This document shows positions 1-7,822 of a DNA stretch of 10,136 nucleotides, piece after piece. Source of the DNA: CAUZJO01 sp963580245 (GTDB taxonomy: Bacteria > Sumerlaeota > Sumerlaeia > MVZB01); contig CAUZJO010000160.1 of assembly GCA_963580245.1 (NCBI GenBank), positions 1 to 10,136 of the forward strand. The letters run 5' to 3'. A program made the position numbers and the translations under genes. The notes beneath the pieces were generated by a model. The model was not told the origin of the DNA. It searched no databases and saw only the letters and a program-made list of their open reading frames with translations. Position 1 is the stretch's first letter, and each line of letters starts with the position of its first letter.

Positions 1-1156
1 TTGCGCCGACGACCTGGCCGCCCCGGATCCCGCCGCCTGCCACGGCGACCGACCAACACTCGGGCCAGTGATCGCGGCCAAGGTTTACGTTGATGTGGGC
101 CGTGCGCCCGAACTCGCCCATCACGAGCACGACCGTCGATTCCAGGAGCCCTCTTTGTTCCAGGTCATCAAGCAGCGCCGAGAGCGTCCGGTCCAGCGTG
201 GGCGCGAGCTCCGTGCGCATCAGTGTATCGTTATTGTTGTGGGTGTCCCATGCCTGGACCCGATAACCGGCGGCGGTCACGAAACGGCTGCCGGCCTCGA
301 CCAACCGCCGCGCCATCAGGACGCTCTGACCGAATCCGTCGCGTCCGTAGGAGTCTTTGGTCTTGTCGGATTCCTTTGCGAGATCGAAGGCCTCGCGGAC
401 CTGCGGCGAGAGGATCATGTTCCAAGCCTGCTCGGTGAACGTATCCATGCTGGCAAACTCGGCGGTCTCCACCTTCTCGCGATAGAATCGATCAACCGCT
501 TTCAGGAACGCACGCCGGTCTTCGAGCGCATCCACCGTCATGTGGTGCGGCAGGCTCAGGTCGGGCAGTTCAAAGTCCGGTTTGCTGGGGTCGGGCAAGA
601 TCATCGGATCGTTTTCGGGGCCGATGAAATGCGCCTTGAAGTACTCATCGTAGTCCTTGCCCTTGGGCATGCCCGGAACCATGACGTGGGGCGGGACGTG
701 ATTGCGCGGGCCCATCTCCTTGGTGATGATCGAACCGAATCCGGGGAACTTCATTGCGGGATTCGCCCTGTGGCCCGTCGCCGCGTAATGGGTGCCGACC
801 GCGTGATTATTTTCTTCGGTATGGAGCGAGCGGACCAGCGCGAGTTTGTCCATGCGCTTGGCGAGCTGGGGCAGCAGCTCGGAGATTTGAATGCCGGGCA
901 CGTTGGTGGATATCGGTTTGAACGAGCTGACGGGTTTCGGGTCAAACGTATCCATCTGGGGCGCTCCGCCATCGAGCCAAACCAGGATGCAGGCCTGCGC
1001 CTTGGCTTTCTTGTCCGCTTCCTGGGCGGCCAGGGCGCGTCTGAGGCCGAGGAACTGACCCAAGTTGACGCCCAAGAACGTCAACGAGCCCACTCGAAGG
1101 AAATCACGACGCCCGAAATGCCCTCCGGCGCATCCCCCACAGTGATTGGTTTTCAC
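1..1156 (-). CDS. DUF1501 family exported protein (sulfatase/alkaline-phosphatase-like fold), C-terminus cut by window edge
   Basis: About 385 codons are visible; the C-terminal part lies beyond the left edge. The start is a GTG (1156-1154), chosen because GGGAGG lies 8 nt upstream and the protein then begins with a twin-arginine leader (GRRDFLRVGSLTFLG, residues 15-29), so Tat export is likely. Family landmarks follow: WLDGGAPQMDTFDP (about 60-73), HYAATGHR (about 123-130), WDTHNNN, GEFGRTAHINVNLGRDHWP, and AGGGIRGGQVVGA just before the edge. These are typical of DUF1501 (Pfam PF07394), which is related to sulfatases and alkaline phosphatases and is very abundant in Planctomycetota. The substrate is unknown. 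It is the last visible gene of a three-gene minus-strand operon, 16 bp after the DUF1549/DUF1553 gene, the usual partner. Family assignment is secure; enzymatic activity is inferred from fold only. Confidence 0.93.
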   Translation of the reverse strand, partial: MKTNHCGGCAGGHFGRRDFLRVGSLTFLGVNLGQFLGLRRALAAQEADKKAKAQACILVWLDGGAPQMDTFDPKPVSSFKPISTNVPGIQISELLPQLAKRMDKLALVRSLHTEENNHAVGTHYAATGHRANPAMKFPGFGSIITKEMGPRNHVPPHVMVPGMPKGKDYDEYFKAHFIGPENDPMILPDPSKPDFELPDLSLPHHMTVDALEDRRAFLKAVDRFYREKVETAEFASMDTFTEQAWNMILSPQVREAFDLAKESDKTKDSYGRDGFGQSVLMARRLVEAGSRFVTAAGYRVQAWDTHNNNDTLMRTELAPTLDRTLSALLDDLEQRGLLESTVVLVMGEFGRTAHINVNLGRDHWPECWSVAVAGGGIRGGQVVGA

Positions 1157-1164
1157 GGTCCCCG

Positions 1165-1170
1165 CCTCCC
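1165..1170 (-). promoter_or_regulatory. Ribosome binding site of the DUF1501 gene
   Basis: GGGAGG on the minus strand, 8 nt before the GTG at 1156. It lies in the 16 bp between the stop of the upstream gene and this start. It decides the start: no ATG fits, and the GTG gives a complete twin-arginine leader. Confidence 0.75.
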
Positions 1171-1172
1171 TC

Positions 1173-3500
1173 TCAGTGGTTGTGAACAAATTCCCGGCAA
1201 CTTATAAGTGCCCAGAGCAGGTGTTCGGCCGCCGCGCGCCGCGCGGTGCTGCCTTCGAAAAACGAGCTATTCACGATTGACGAGCGTTTGGCAAAAAGCT
1301 CCTGCAATTCGGCCTGTTCCTCATCGGTCGGAAATCGCGCGAGAGCGGCCAGGTAGAGTTCCTCGATGAGCTCATGGTTCGAAGCGTCTCCGTCGAGCAG
1401 GCGGGCGATGCGGCCGTCCTTGGAGAACTCCTCGGTGTAAGTCGAGCCGGCCAACAGGTGCAGGGCTTGGGCCAGTTTCGGCTTGTTGGTTCGTTCGGGC
1501 ACGCCTTGCCGGAAAGGGCGCTCGAAGACTTCCAGAAACCGGGAGTGCCAGTTGGCCGGTATTCTCAACTGGATCGCGCGCGTGCCGGGCGGGGCCTCGC
1601 CGCCCGAGTTGTGCTCGAAGACGAATGGAACATCGTGGACCCGCGTGATCGCGTCGAGCAGCACCTCGGCGTCCAAGGGCCGGGGCAGCGCGTGGGAGTA
1701 ACTGATCATATCATTTCGGTTCGAATCGTTGGGGATACTGGAAAGCTGATAGGCCCTCGATCGGACGATCAACTTGACCAGGCGCTTCAAGTCGTGTCCG
1801 TTGCTTCTGAAATCTTCGGCGAGCGCTTCGAGCAGTTTCGGATGCGTGGGCGGATTGTTGGATCCGAAATCATCGACGGGATCGACAATGCCTCGGCCGA
1901 AGAAATAGCTCCACATCCGGTTGACAATCGCCTCGGCGAAGTAGGGATGTGAGGTCATCCATTGGGCCAACGCCCTTCGCGGGTCATCTCTTTTCAGCTC
2001 ATCTATCGCGGCACCATCAAACGTCGCGGGGATCAATGGCTCTTTCGTGCGAGGATGGATCAGCTCTCTGAAGTTGAGAACCACATCTCCGTCAAAATCA
2101 ATTTCGTGGCCGTCGGGATCGTCGTACACCACTTGTTTATCAATCGGATTGACCCATTCAGTGATTGTCAACCGGCCATAGAACGCCGCGATACCCCAAA
2201 ACTGGTTCTGGCTCCAGACGTCATAAGGATGGTTGTGACATTGAGAACAATCCATGCGCCGGCCCATGAAGACCCGGACGTCCTCGGCCACCATCGTTTC
2301 CACGGGCCGCGCCTTGGCCGTGGCGGTGTAAAACCGCGAGGGACCGTCGGGGCCCTGCGCTTCGATGCGCTCACGCGCGATTTGGTCGTAGGGCTTGTTC
2401 CTCGCGATGCTTTCCCTGACCCATTCCCAATACGAATCCTCGGTTACCCTAAACAGATCGGAAAAGCGAAAGACCCAGTAGTCGACGTATTCCGGCGAAT
2501 CCAGGAGAACATTGATGAGTTTGTCGCGCTTGTCCGGATCGTTGTCTGCCAGGAACTTACGCACGCGCCCCGGCGGCGGCAGGGTACCGGTAAGGTCAAG
2601 GCAGATGCGTCGCAGGAATTCCGAATCGCCGGAGAGGTCCGACGGTCGGATGTGATATCTCTTCAGTTTGGCGAAGACGTGATCATCGATGAAATTGTGA
2701 CGCGGCACTTCGGGAAAATCCGGAAGAGGCCGTGCGATGACGCCGACACGCGCGCTCGCGACGTGTCCAGGAACGCGAACCAGGATGTCCGCCTCGCCGG
2801 GCGCGATAGGCTTGACCAAACCCGCGTCGTTCACTTTGGCGACTTCGCGATTGTTCGTTCGGAACTGCGCCTGGCCGGTGACATCCTCACGCCGGCCGTT
2901 AACCAGGTGGGCCGTCACGAGAAGTTGATGGCTGCCCTCCGAGTCCAGCACAATCTCGCCCGGTTGGATTTCAAGCCGCTCGATGGCGAAGTGAGGGTCC
3001 TGCTCGGCGAACGGCGCGCCTTGACGAATCCATTCCAGAATCGTGAGATAATCGGCCGAACTCTTGCTGAAATGTTTGCCTCCCTCGTGGCCCACCTCGA
3101 AGGTTGGCTTGAGCAGCAGCAGGCTGTCCTCCGGGTCATCCAGGTTGATCCGCGAAATTTCCTCACCGGCGGCCTCATCGGTCAGCACCTGGAAGGTTCC
3201 CCCGCGGAAAATCCAGCGGTAGTCCTCTGCGGGGATCAGCGCGTTGAGCGAAAGCTTGAAGCCGCCCTTGCCCTTCACGCCCCCATGACATTCACTCGTG
3301 TTGCACCCATGCTTGGTCAGGATGCCGCCGATGTCCCGCTCAAAACTGAAAGGCCGCTCCTCTTGCGCGGCTTCGGGCGTCGCCGCTCGGCACAAAGGGG
3401 CATCAAAGGCAGCGATGAGAACGACACACGCAACCGTCAACCCGGGGAGGGTCGTGAAGCCCTTACGTGAAAAGCGACTTTGCTGATCGGCGACTCTCAT
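1173..3500 (-). CDS. Secreted planctomycete cytochrome-like protein with Big_2, DUF1549 and DUF1553 domains
   Basis: 775 aa. The N-terminus has a basic stretch and a hydrophobic signal segment (about 15-39, ending APLCRA). Next is a small cytochrome-like domain with CNTSECHGG (Cys66, Cys71, His72), where four residues rather than two separate the cysteines. A bacterial Ig-like (Big_2) domain spans about 171-257. DUF1549 follows at about 270-470 and contains a canonical CSQCH motif (Cys418, Cys421, His422) in DCSQCHNHPYDVWSQ. DUF1553 covers about 505-755, with AIVNRMWSYFFGRGIVDPVDD and THPKLLEALA. The layout matches the large planctomycete PSCyt/PSD1-type proteins, whose biochemical role is not established; haem binding at either motif is inferred. 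The ATG at 3500 overlaps the upstream stop as ATGA, so translation is probably coupled. The reading frame is clean over its full length. Confidence 0.93.
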   Translation of the reverse strand: MRVADQQSRFSRKGFTTLPGLTVACVVLIAAFDAPLCRAATPEAAQEERPFSFERDIGGILTKHGCNTSECHGGVKGKGGFKLSLNALIPAEDYRWIFRGGTFQVLTDEAAGEEISRINLDDPEDSLLLLKPTFEVGHEGGKHFSKSSADYLTILEWIRQGAPFAEQDPHFAIERLEIQPGEIVLDSEGSHQLLVTAHLVNGRREDVTGQAQFRTNNREVAKVNDAGLVKPIAPGEADILVRVPGHVASARVGVIARPLPDFPEVPRHNFIDDHVFAKLKRYHIRPSDLSGDSEFLRRICLDLTGTLPPPGRVRKFLADNDPDKRDKLINVLLDSPEYVDYWVFRFSDLFRVTEDSYWEWVRESIARNKPYDQIARERIEAQGPDGPSRFYTATAKARPVETMVAEDVRVFMGRRMDCSQCHNHPYDVWSQNQFWGIAAFYGRLTITEWVNPIDKQVVYDDPDGHEIDFDGDVVLNFRELIHPRTKEPLIPATFDGAAIDELKRDDPRRALAQWMTSHPYFAEAIVNRMWSYFFGRGIVDPVDDFGSNNPPTHPKLLEALAEDFRSNGHDLKRLVKLIVRSRAYQLSSIPNDSNRNDMISYSHALPRPLDAEVLLDAITRVHDVPFVFEHNSGGEAPPGTRAIQLRIPANWHSRFLEVFERPFRQGVPERTNKPKLAQALHLLAGSTYTEEFSKDGRIARLLDGDASNHELIEELYLAALARFPTDEEQAELQELFAKRSSIVNSSFFEGSTARRAAAEHLLWALISCREFVHNH

Positions 3501-5425
3501 CTGACCACCATCAACGGCAATTCATCGAATACAATGGGCTTGCCCAAGGTTCGCCGCGCGACGGGTTGCGCGGTCAAGCGGATCCACCGTGGGTGGTCCG
3601 TCAGCGGCGCGTCCTCACTCGCAAGCAGCACGATGTTGACCTTCTGTTGCGTGGGAGCAAACCGGTCTTCGTCAAGTCTGGCGAAAGCCGGTCCCTTCAC
3701 TTGGTCGACGTCGACCGCGGGAATGGCCCGCGTGCCCGGCGGCAGGTTTTCGAGCAGGATTGCGATATCGCCTTGATAGCCTTCTTCCCGGCCGGCGGTG
3801 ACGGTGAATTTCCTCGCCTTCCCGCGGACCAAGTTGATACGGTTGACCGAGACGTTGGCGATGGACTCGATCAAAGGCGTGTTCGCCTGCTCTTCAATCT
3901 CAACGTCCCCAACGTGCGGAACTTGAGGCCGAAGCAATATCCGATAATTGAAACGGGGAGTCCCGTAGCGCGTGGTCAAGTCGCGAACACGCAAATAATA
4001 CGATCCGGCTTGATCAAACGTATAGAGAGTCTTGGGCTCGATCGATTTGAGCCAATCGTCTCCGTCGCCTCCCACTTTTCTGAAGATGTTACTCAGAACC
4101 TCCCCCTCGTCATCGCCCAAAATCTCCAGGTGCGGATTGAAATGTGGAGGCCCGGCGTCGGGAGTCTCGATCTCAAATGCCAGGCTCTGGTCTTCAGTGA
4201 CATCGAATCTATAATAGTCGACGTCGCCCGGTCGTTCGATCGTTCCCTCAATGACCGCCGGGACGGCAATCTCCAGCGCCTGCGTCACCGATTCATTAGG
4301 TTCTTGTTCCCGTACGCTGGATAGCTTCTTCCGCTCCGGTCCGTCACCCTCGCGCTCCGAACCGTTGGTCACACTCGCGCCGCTCTCGCGTGCGGCGCCG
4401 GACCTTGATTCGAGCCGCTCAAGATGATCGGGCTTCAATTCGCGGCTGAATTCCCGCTCCCGCCACTGGTGAGACACGCCATGGGCGAAGACGCGCGGGG
4501 TCCATTCGCAACGTTCCTCGCCGCTCTCTCCGCCTTCCCGCGTGATACGGAGTTGATAACAGTAATCCGGACCGCCCGTGCCATGCCTGATCCCGTTCTC
4601 GATCGAAATGGCCGAACTCACTTCCGCCAGATACCAGCCCTCCCGCTCGAAACGATGGACCAAACGGGGCAGACGATGAAACGTCGGATACATGATCGTC
4701 CCGGTGAAGTAATGGAAGTAAAACTTTTCGGTGACATCCTCGCATTCCAAACGGGTGACTCGATGGGAATCGAACCAGCTCCCGGTCGGTTCATACAACT
4801 TGAGTTGAGGGTTGTTGAACAGATGCGGACCCATGGCCACCAGCCCGCTGCCGGTGACGACCTCAAACCGCAACGCTTCTCCCTCGGCGACGCGGAACGC
4901 GTAATAGTCCAGTTCACCCGACTTGCCAATCCTCCCGCTGACGACCGCCGGATAGGTGATCTGTTGTGGTTCGCTGGGTGTGTGATGCGGGACGAGGGTC
5001 TCCGCGATGTCGGGTTTTGTATGGATTTGAAGGGTCAAAGGCTTGGAGACCCCGCCGGAACAAACCAACCTGAACTGATGCGCGCCGGGCTTAACCTGCT
5101 CATCGGCGGCAACTTCAATTACGACACGATAACCGGCGATTCCGTTGCTCTCCGGATACCCCTTCTCCTCGAGTTCTTCCACGGATACCTCTTCGACGGC
5201 CAGCACCTTTCCCTCGATGGACGCGCAATCAAACCAAACGGCGTCCGCCCCCTCCAGAGATCGACCCACGATCTCAACCTCGAACGAAGTCCCCATCCGG
5301 CCGCCCAACGGATCAGCCGACAATACCCAGGGTTCCGCATCGGCCCGGTCGGCATCGTCTTGCGCTCCAAGGAGCGGCCCCTTGATAAAGCAGAAAATAG
5401 TCGCCAGGAATAAAACGGACTTCAT
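3497..5425 (-). CDS. Exported PPC-domain protein (IPT-like plus two pre-peptidase C-terminal domains)
   Basis: 642 aa from the ATG at 5425. That start gives a signal peptide (MKSVLFLATIFCFIKGPLLGA, cut near residue 21) with AAGG 5 nt upstream. The frame stays open for 64 more codons to a GTG at 5617, but that stretch has no signal-like or domain-like character, so I treat it as leader. Residues about 32-135 resemble an IPT/TIG-like beta-sandwich. The first PPC domain is about 160-295 (SGRIGKSGELDYYAFRVAEG). A charged, low-complexity linker follows at about 300-370. The second PPC domain is about 375-500 (EQEPNES, then GTIERPGDVDYYRFDV, ending GSYYLRVRD). A beta-rich tail completes the protein. 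PPC domains (PF04151) are non-catalytic and often found in secreted proteins. First gene of the operon; it probably binds a partner or carbohydrate, which is an inference. Confidence 0.9.
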   Translation of the reverse strand: MKSVLFLATIFCFIKGPLLGAQDDADRADAEPWVLSADPLGGRMGTSFEVEIVGRSLEGADAVWFDCASIEGKVLAVEEVSVEELEEKGYPESNGIAGYRVVIEVAADEQVKPGAHQFRLVCSGGVSKPLTLQIHTKPDIAETLVPHHTPSEPQQITYPAVVSGRIGKSGELDYYAFRVAEGEALRFEVVTGSGLVAMGPHLFNNPQLKLYEPTGSWFDSHRVTRLECEDVTEKFYFHYFTGTIMYPTFHRLPRLVHRFEREGWYLAEVSSAISIENGIRHGTGGPDYCYQLRITREGGESGEERCEWTPRVFAHGVSHQWREREFSRELKPDHLERLESRSGAARESGASVTNGSEREGDGPERKKLSSVREQEPNESVTQALEIAVPAVIEGTIERPGDVDYYRFDVTEDQSLAFEIETPDAGPPHFNPHLEILGDDEGEVLSNIFRKVGGDGDDWLKSIEPKTLYTFDQAGSYYLRVRDLTTRYGTPRFNYRILLRPQVPHVGDVEIEEQANTPLIESIANVSVNRINLVRGKARKFTVTAGREEGYQGDIAILLENLPPGTRAIPAVDVDQVKGPAFARLDEDRFAPTQQKVNIVLLASEDAPLTDHPRWIRLTAQPVARRTLGKPIVFDELPLMVVR

Positions 5426-5698
5426 ATCAACCTTAATCCAAATCTTGAATCGCGCCAAGCGCCGAAACACTTCAATCGATCCATGCCTCATCATTATCCA
5501 GTTCGCCTGCGATAGTAGGGCTTCTTGGATCACCATGGAACCGATAATATCCGACACTTGCCCCCGGCGTCTAAATGAATCCAGCCGGTCCGCCCGAACC
5601 GGGAAGAATTCTCTCACATATTCGGGTTTTGGTTCAAGCTTTTTGAGCAGGAGCGGCCGGACAACCCTGGCGCCATGGCGCTCGGTTCAAGAAAAGCA
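5426..5698. other. Divergent intergenic region / leader of the left operon
   Basis: This region separates the minus-strand operon from the plus-strand epimerase gene, so it should hold the operon promoter. I see no strong sigma70 match on the minus strand; TTGAAC (5638-5633) with GAGAAT (5614-5609) is only a weak candidate. A small inverted repeat, CCGGT (5585-5589) with ACCGG (5598-5602), lies here and could be a leader hairpin or a chance match. No coding sequence is convincing. Confidence 0.5.
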
Positions 5699-5726
5699 TT
5701 GACAACGCCGGCGATTGATCTCTTAT
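5699..5726 (+). promoter_or_regulatory. Candidate sigma70-type promoter for the epimerase gene
   Basis: A perfect TTGACA (5699-5704) is followed after 16 bp by TCTTAT (5721-5726, 4 of 6 matches to TATAAT). Transcription would start near 5733, leaving a leader of about 90 nt before the chosen ATG at 5826. It also makes the in-frame ATGs at 5715 and 5739 poor starts. The match is visual only. Confidence 0.5.
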
Positions 5727-5810
5727 CGGACCAGTACCATGCCTGCTCAAATGACGATGGAAGACAAGTCGACCGGGCCGGGTCGGGAGGACCTGACTGA
5801 TGAAGAATCT

Positions 5811-5816
5811 GGGAGG
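5811..5816 (+). promoter_or_regulatory. Ribosome binding site of the epimerase gene
   Basis: GGGAGG, 9 nt before the ATG at 5826. It decides between this ATG and the upstream in-frame ATGs, which would add 37 residues before the Rossmann fold. Another GGGAGG at 5785-5790 precedes an out-of-frame ATG at 5800. Confidence 0.65.
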
Positions 5817-5825
5817 ATCAGCGCG

Positions 5826-6599
5826 ATGAACGATTTGAAAACGGTGCTCATCACGGGGGCGAGCGGCAACCTGGGCGCGAAGCTGAGGCGGCACTTGCAG
5901 GGACGTTACGAACTCCGACTTTTGGATATCGATCCTAAAGGCGACCCGGACGTCAAGCAGGCGGACCTAAGTGCTTGGAACGAAGATTGGGTCGGCCAGA
6001 TGGAAAATGTGGATACGGTGGTCCACTTCGCGGCCAACCCCTCCCCCTGCACGAGCTGGGCCGGGCTGATCGGACCGAACATCGACGCGTTGTTCCATCT
6101 ATTTGCCGCGGCGGTCAGTCGCGGCGTCAAACGAGTCGTCTTTGCCAGCTCCAATCACGTGATGGGGGCTTACCAGAACATTCCAGAGCCGAAGGTCCTT
6201 ACGGCCGACACGCCGCCCCATCCAGGCGCCGATTGGAAACTTGGGGAGACGTTGTGCAATAGCGCGCCGTACGGGGCCGCCAAGTTGATGGGCGAGCGAT
6301 TGGGGAAGGTTTACGCCAAGGCGCATGGGCTCTCATGCATCGCCGTGCGGATCGGCTGGACCCGATTCGGCGAAAACCGAGGCTCCGATATCCCCGCCGA
6401 ATGCGGTGACTGGTTCCGGTTGATGTGGCTTTCGAACCGCGATTTCTGCCAGCTCATGGAACGCTGCATCGAGGCCGACCCGGCGATCAGGTTCGCCGTC
6501 ATCAACGGGATGTCGGCCAACACCGGGATGCGGTGGGATATCGAGAATGCTCGCGAACTGGTCGGCTATGAGCCGGTCGATGATGTTTGCGATCAGTAG
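5826..6599 (+). CDS. NAD(P)-dependent epimerase/dehydrogenase, uronate-dehydrogenase-like (extended SDR)
   Basis: 257 aa from the ATG at 5826, which has a good ribosome binding site; this start places the Rossmann beta strand right at the N-terminus, as usual. Residues 11-17 form the GASGNLG dinucleotide loop. Asp34, at the end of beta-2 (RLLDID), suggests NAD rather than NADP. The catalytic set is present: Ser at 108-109 in FASSNHVMG, and Tyr149-Lys153 in YGAAK. The SSNHVMG segment, the length and the late GMSANTGMRWDIENARELVGY stretch resemble uronate dehydrogenases and related sugar oxidoreductases, which oxidise uronic acids to aldarolactones. Substrate identity is an inference, and a generic nucleotide-sugar epimerase is possible. 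It is a single-gene plus-strand unit, divergent from the operon on the left and convergent with the broken chemotaxis genes on the right. The frame is intact. Confidence 0.88.
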   Translation: MNDLKTVLITGASGNLGAKLRRHLQGRYELRLLDIDPKGDPDVKQADLSAWNEDWVGQMENVDTVVHFAANPSPCTSWAGLIGPNIDALFHLFAAAVSRGVKRVVFASSNHVMGAYQNIPEPKVLTADTPPHPGADWKLGETLCNSAPYGAAKLMGERLGKVYAKAHGLSCIAVRIGWTRFGENRGSDIPAECGDWFRLMWLSNRDFCQLMERCIEADPAIRFAVINGMSANTGMRWDIENARELVGYEPVDDVCDQ

Positions 6600-6606
6600 A
6601 AACTCC

Positions 6607-6622
6607 AACGGCTCAGGCCGTT
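6607..6622 (+). terminator. Hairpin just after the epimerase stop, possible terminator
   Basis: AACGGC-TCAG-GCCGTT forms a perfect 6 bp stem with a 4 nt loop, 7 bp after the TAG stop. No T-tract follows, so it is not a classical intrinsic terminator. It may still end transcription or stabilise the 3' end. Confidence 0.35.
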
Positions 6623-6989
6623 CGAGAGAGGCATGAATTCAAAAGCGCCGATGTCCCTTATCCCGACAAAGAGGAGTGTGGCGTTCTTCTGATGTTCCTG
6701 GTACTGAAACAAACTTCGTAGTCGGGGAGCGCGACCTCCGCTCGCACGGGGTTAAGCCCCAATACTGCTCACTATCCGTTTCATCCCGAGGGATCAGGAG
6801 GAGGCGGTGGATGAGGATGAGATCTCTTTCATGATGCCGGTCAACTCACCGTGACGCCGAAAGTCAAGGTCTCGCGAAGAGGAGATCGAGGCCATGGCAT
6901 GCCATGCAGGTGCGCGGATCGCCTTGGAGTGGCGCCCGCGGCGTAAAGCCTTAAAGAATCACGAACTTCATTCGCATCTCCAAATCCCC
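6623..6989. other. Convergent intergenic region, no confident gene
   Basis: About 370 bp between the 3' ends of the epimerase gene and the cheR remnant. Only very short ORFs occur, such as a 19-codon ORF from ATG 6633 and a minus-strand 8-codon ORF at 6951-6977. A stretch at about 6756-6842 (plus) reads without stop to a terminal TGA (acidic, DQEEAVDEDEISFMMP) but has no start codon. It may be a gene remnant or chance. Two small hairpins lie at 6727-6760. Confidence 0.5.
6727..6760. repeat. Two adjacent small inverted repeats in the convergent spacer
   Basis: GAGCG (6727-6731) pairs with CGCTC (6739-6743) around a 7 nt loop. GGGG (6748-6751) pairs with CCCC (6757-6760) around TTAAG. Their position between converging transcripts fits a bidirectional stop or a REP-like intergenic element. 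No second copy exists in this window, so repeat status is untested. Confidence 0.25.
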
Positions 6990-7822
6990 TTACTCGTTTC
7001 TGAGTCGATAACATCCAGAACATGCATAATCGATGCGTTCGAATGAATTATCGAGGTTGAACGTCGTTTCGGCCCCGCCGAGGAACAAATAGCCGCCCGG
7101 ACGGAGGAGTCGGTGGACCTTATCGAGGATTTGCTTTTTGATAGAGACGTCGAAGTAAATGAGAACATTTCGGAGAAACACGATGTCGAGTGGGGGATGG
7201 CTGGCCAAGGACCAATCAGATTCACTGTAATGAAGTCGATCGCGGATCGCATATCTTCTTTGATTCGCCATTGCGACCCTTTTCTTTGGAAGTATTTCAC
7301 CAGAAAAAGCGCCGGCAGACCGCGGTTGACTTCATGTTGAGCATAACTTCCATTTTTGCAGTATTCGATCATCTCCGTGGACAGGTCACTCGCGACAAAC
7401 TTCAGATCCCAGTCATTGAGCGTGGGGAAATGCTCACGGATCAACATCATGGTGCTATAGGGTTCTTGCCCTGAACTGCTCGCCGCGCACCACATGTTTA
7501 GACTCCGCTCAATCTTACGGTTTTCCATTACATCGGGGAGGACGATTGTCCTGAGCGCTTCAAACGGTTTTACGTCGCGGGAAAAACTCGTTTCATTGGT
7601 CGTCATGGCCTCCACAACATGTCGGCTCAGATCGCCGTTGGGGTTCTTTGGCAGGTTTTGAATCAGTTTCTCAATGCCAGACAATGCCACCTGGCGCACG
7701 ACCTGATTGAGACGCATTTCTACGAGATATCCTTTCCCCGCCCCGAGAACGATCGCGGATTGCTTGAGGACCAAGTCTCGAATGAATTCACAATCGGTCT
7801 CGTTTAAAGTCGTTGTGCTCAT
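6990..7822 (-). pseudogene. cheR: cheR, chemotaxis protein methyltransferase, broken by a one-base frameshift
   Basis: CheR uses SAM to methylate glutamates on chemoreceptors. The first frame (ATG 7822) gives the N-terminal helical domain, then TTNETSFSRD (residues 74-83), the SAM-binding motif WCAASSSGQEPYS (111-123), VASDLSTEMI, and reaches NLIGPWPAIP at about 210. It then turns into non-homologous sequence. The neighbouring frame resumes exactly there with PPLDIVFLRNVLIYFDV, LLRPGGYLFLGGAE and FERIDYACSG, ending at TAA 6990. Adding one base to the G5 run at 7192-7196 (C5 on the coding strand) restores a 277-aa protein of normal length. The start overlaps the cheB stop as ATGA, so the pair was an operon. 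This could be a true mutation, a phase-variable tract or a sequencing slip. Identity is certain; functional status is not. Confidence 0.88.

Noticed and set aside
68..1207. 379-codon plus-strand ORF opposite the DUF1501 gene
   Set aside because: Its translation has no recognisable family, while the minus strand carries the full set of DUF1501 motifs. It is an antisense shadow.
1962..3470. 502-codon plus-strand ORF opposite the DUF1549/DUF1553 gene
   Set aside because: Long only because of codon composition in a GC-rich gene; the opposite strand has clear domains.
5426..5617. N-terminal extension of the PPC-domain protein to GTG 5617
   Set aside because: The 64 extra residues lack a signal or domain, and would bury the good signal peptide that starts at 5425.
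5633..5645. TCAA/TTGA inverted repeat with a T run near 5640
   Set aside because: Only 4 bp of stem and no gene end close by; not a credible terminator.
5715..5825. Upstream start of the epimerase gene at 5715
   Set aside because: It adds 37 unstructured residues before the Rossmann strand, lies before the predicted transcription start, and has no ribosome binding site as good as the one at 5811.
6894..6908. Minus-strand CMACH, a haem c-like motif in the convergent spacer
   Set aside because: It lies in a roughly 28-codon open stretch with no start codon and between stops. The underlying bases are nested palindromes around GGCATGCC and GCCATGGC, which can give the motif by chance.
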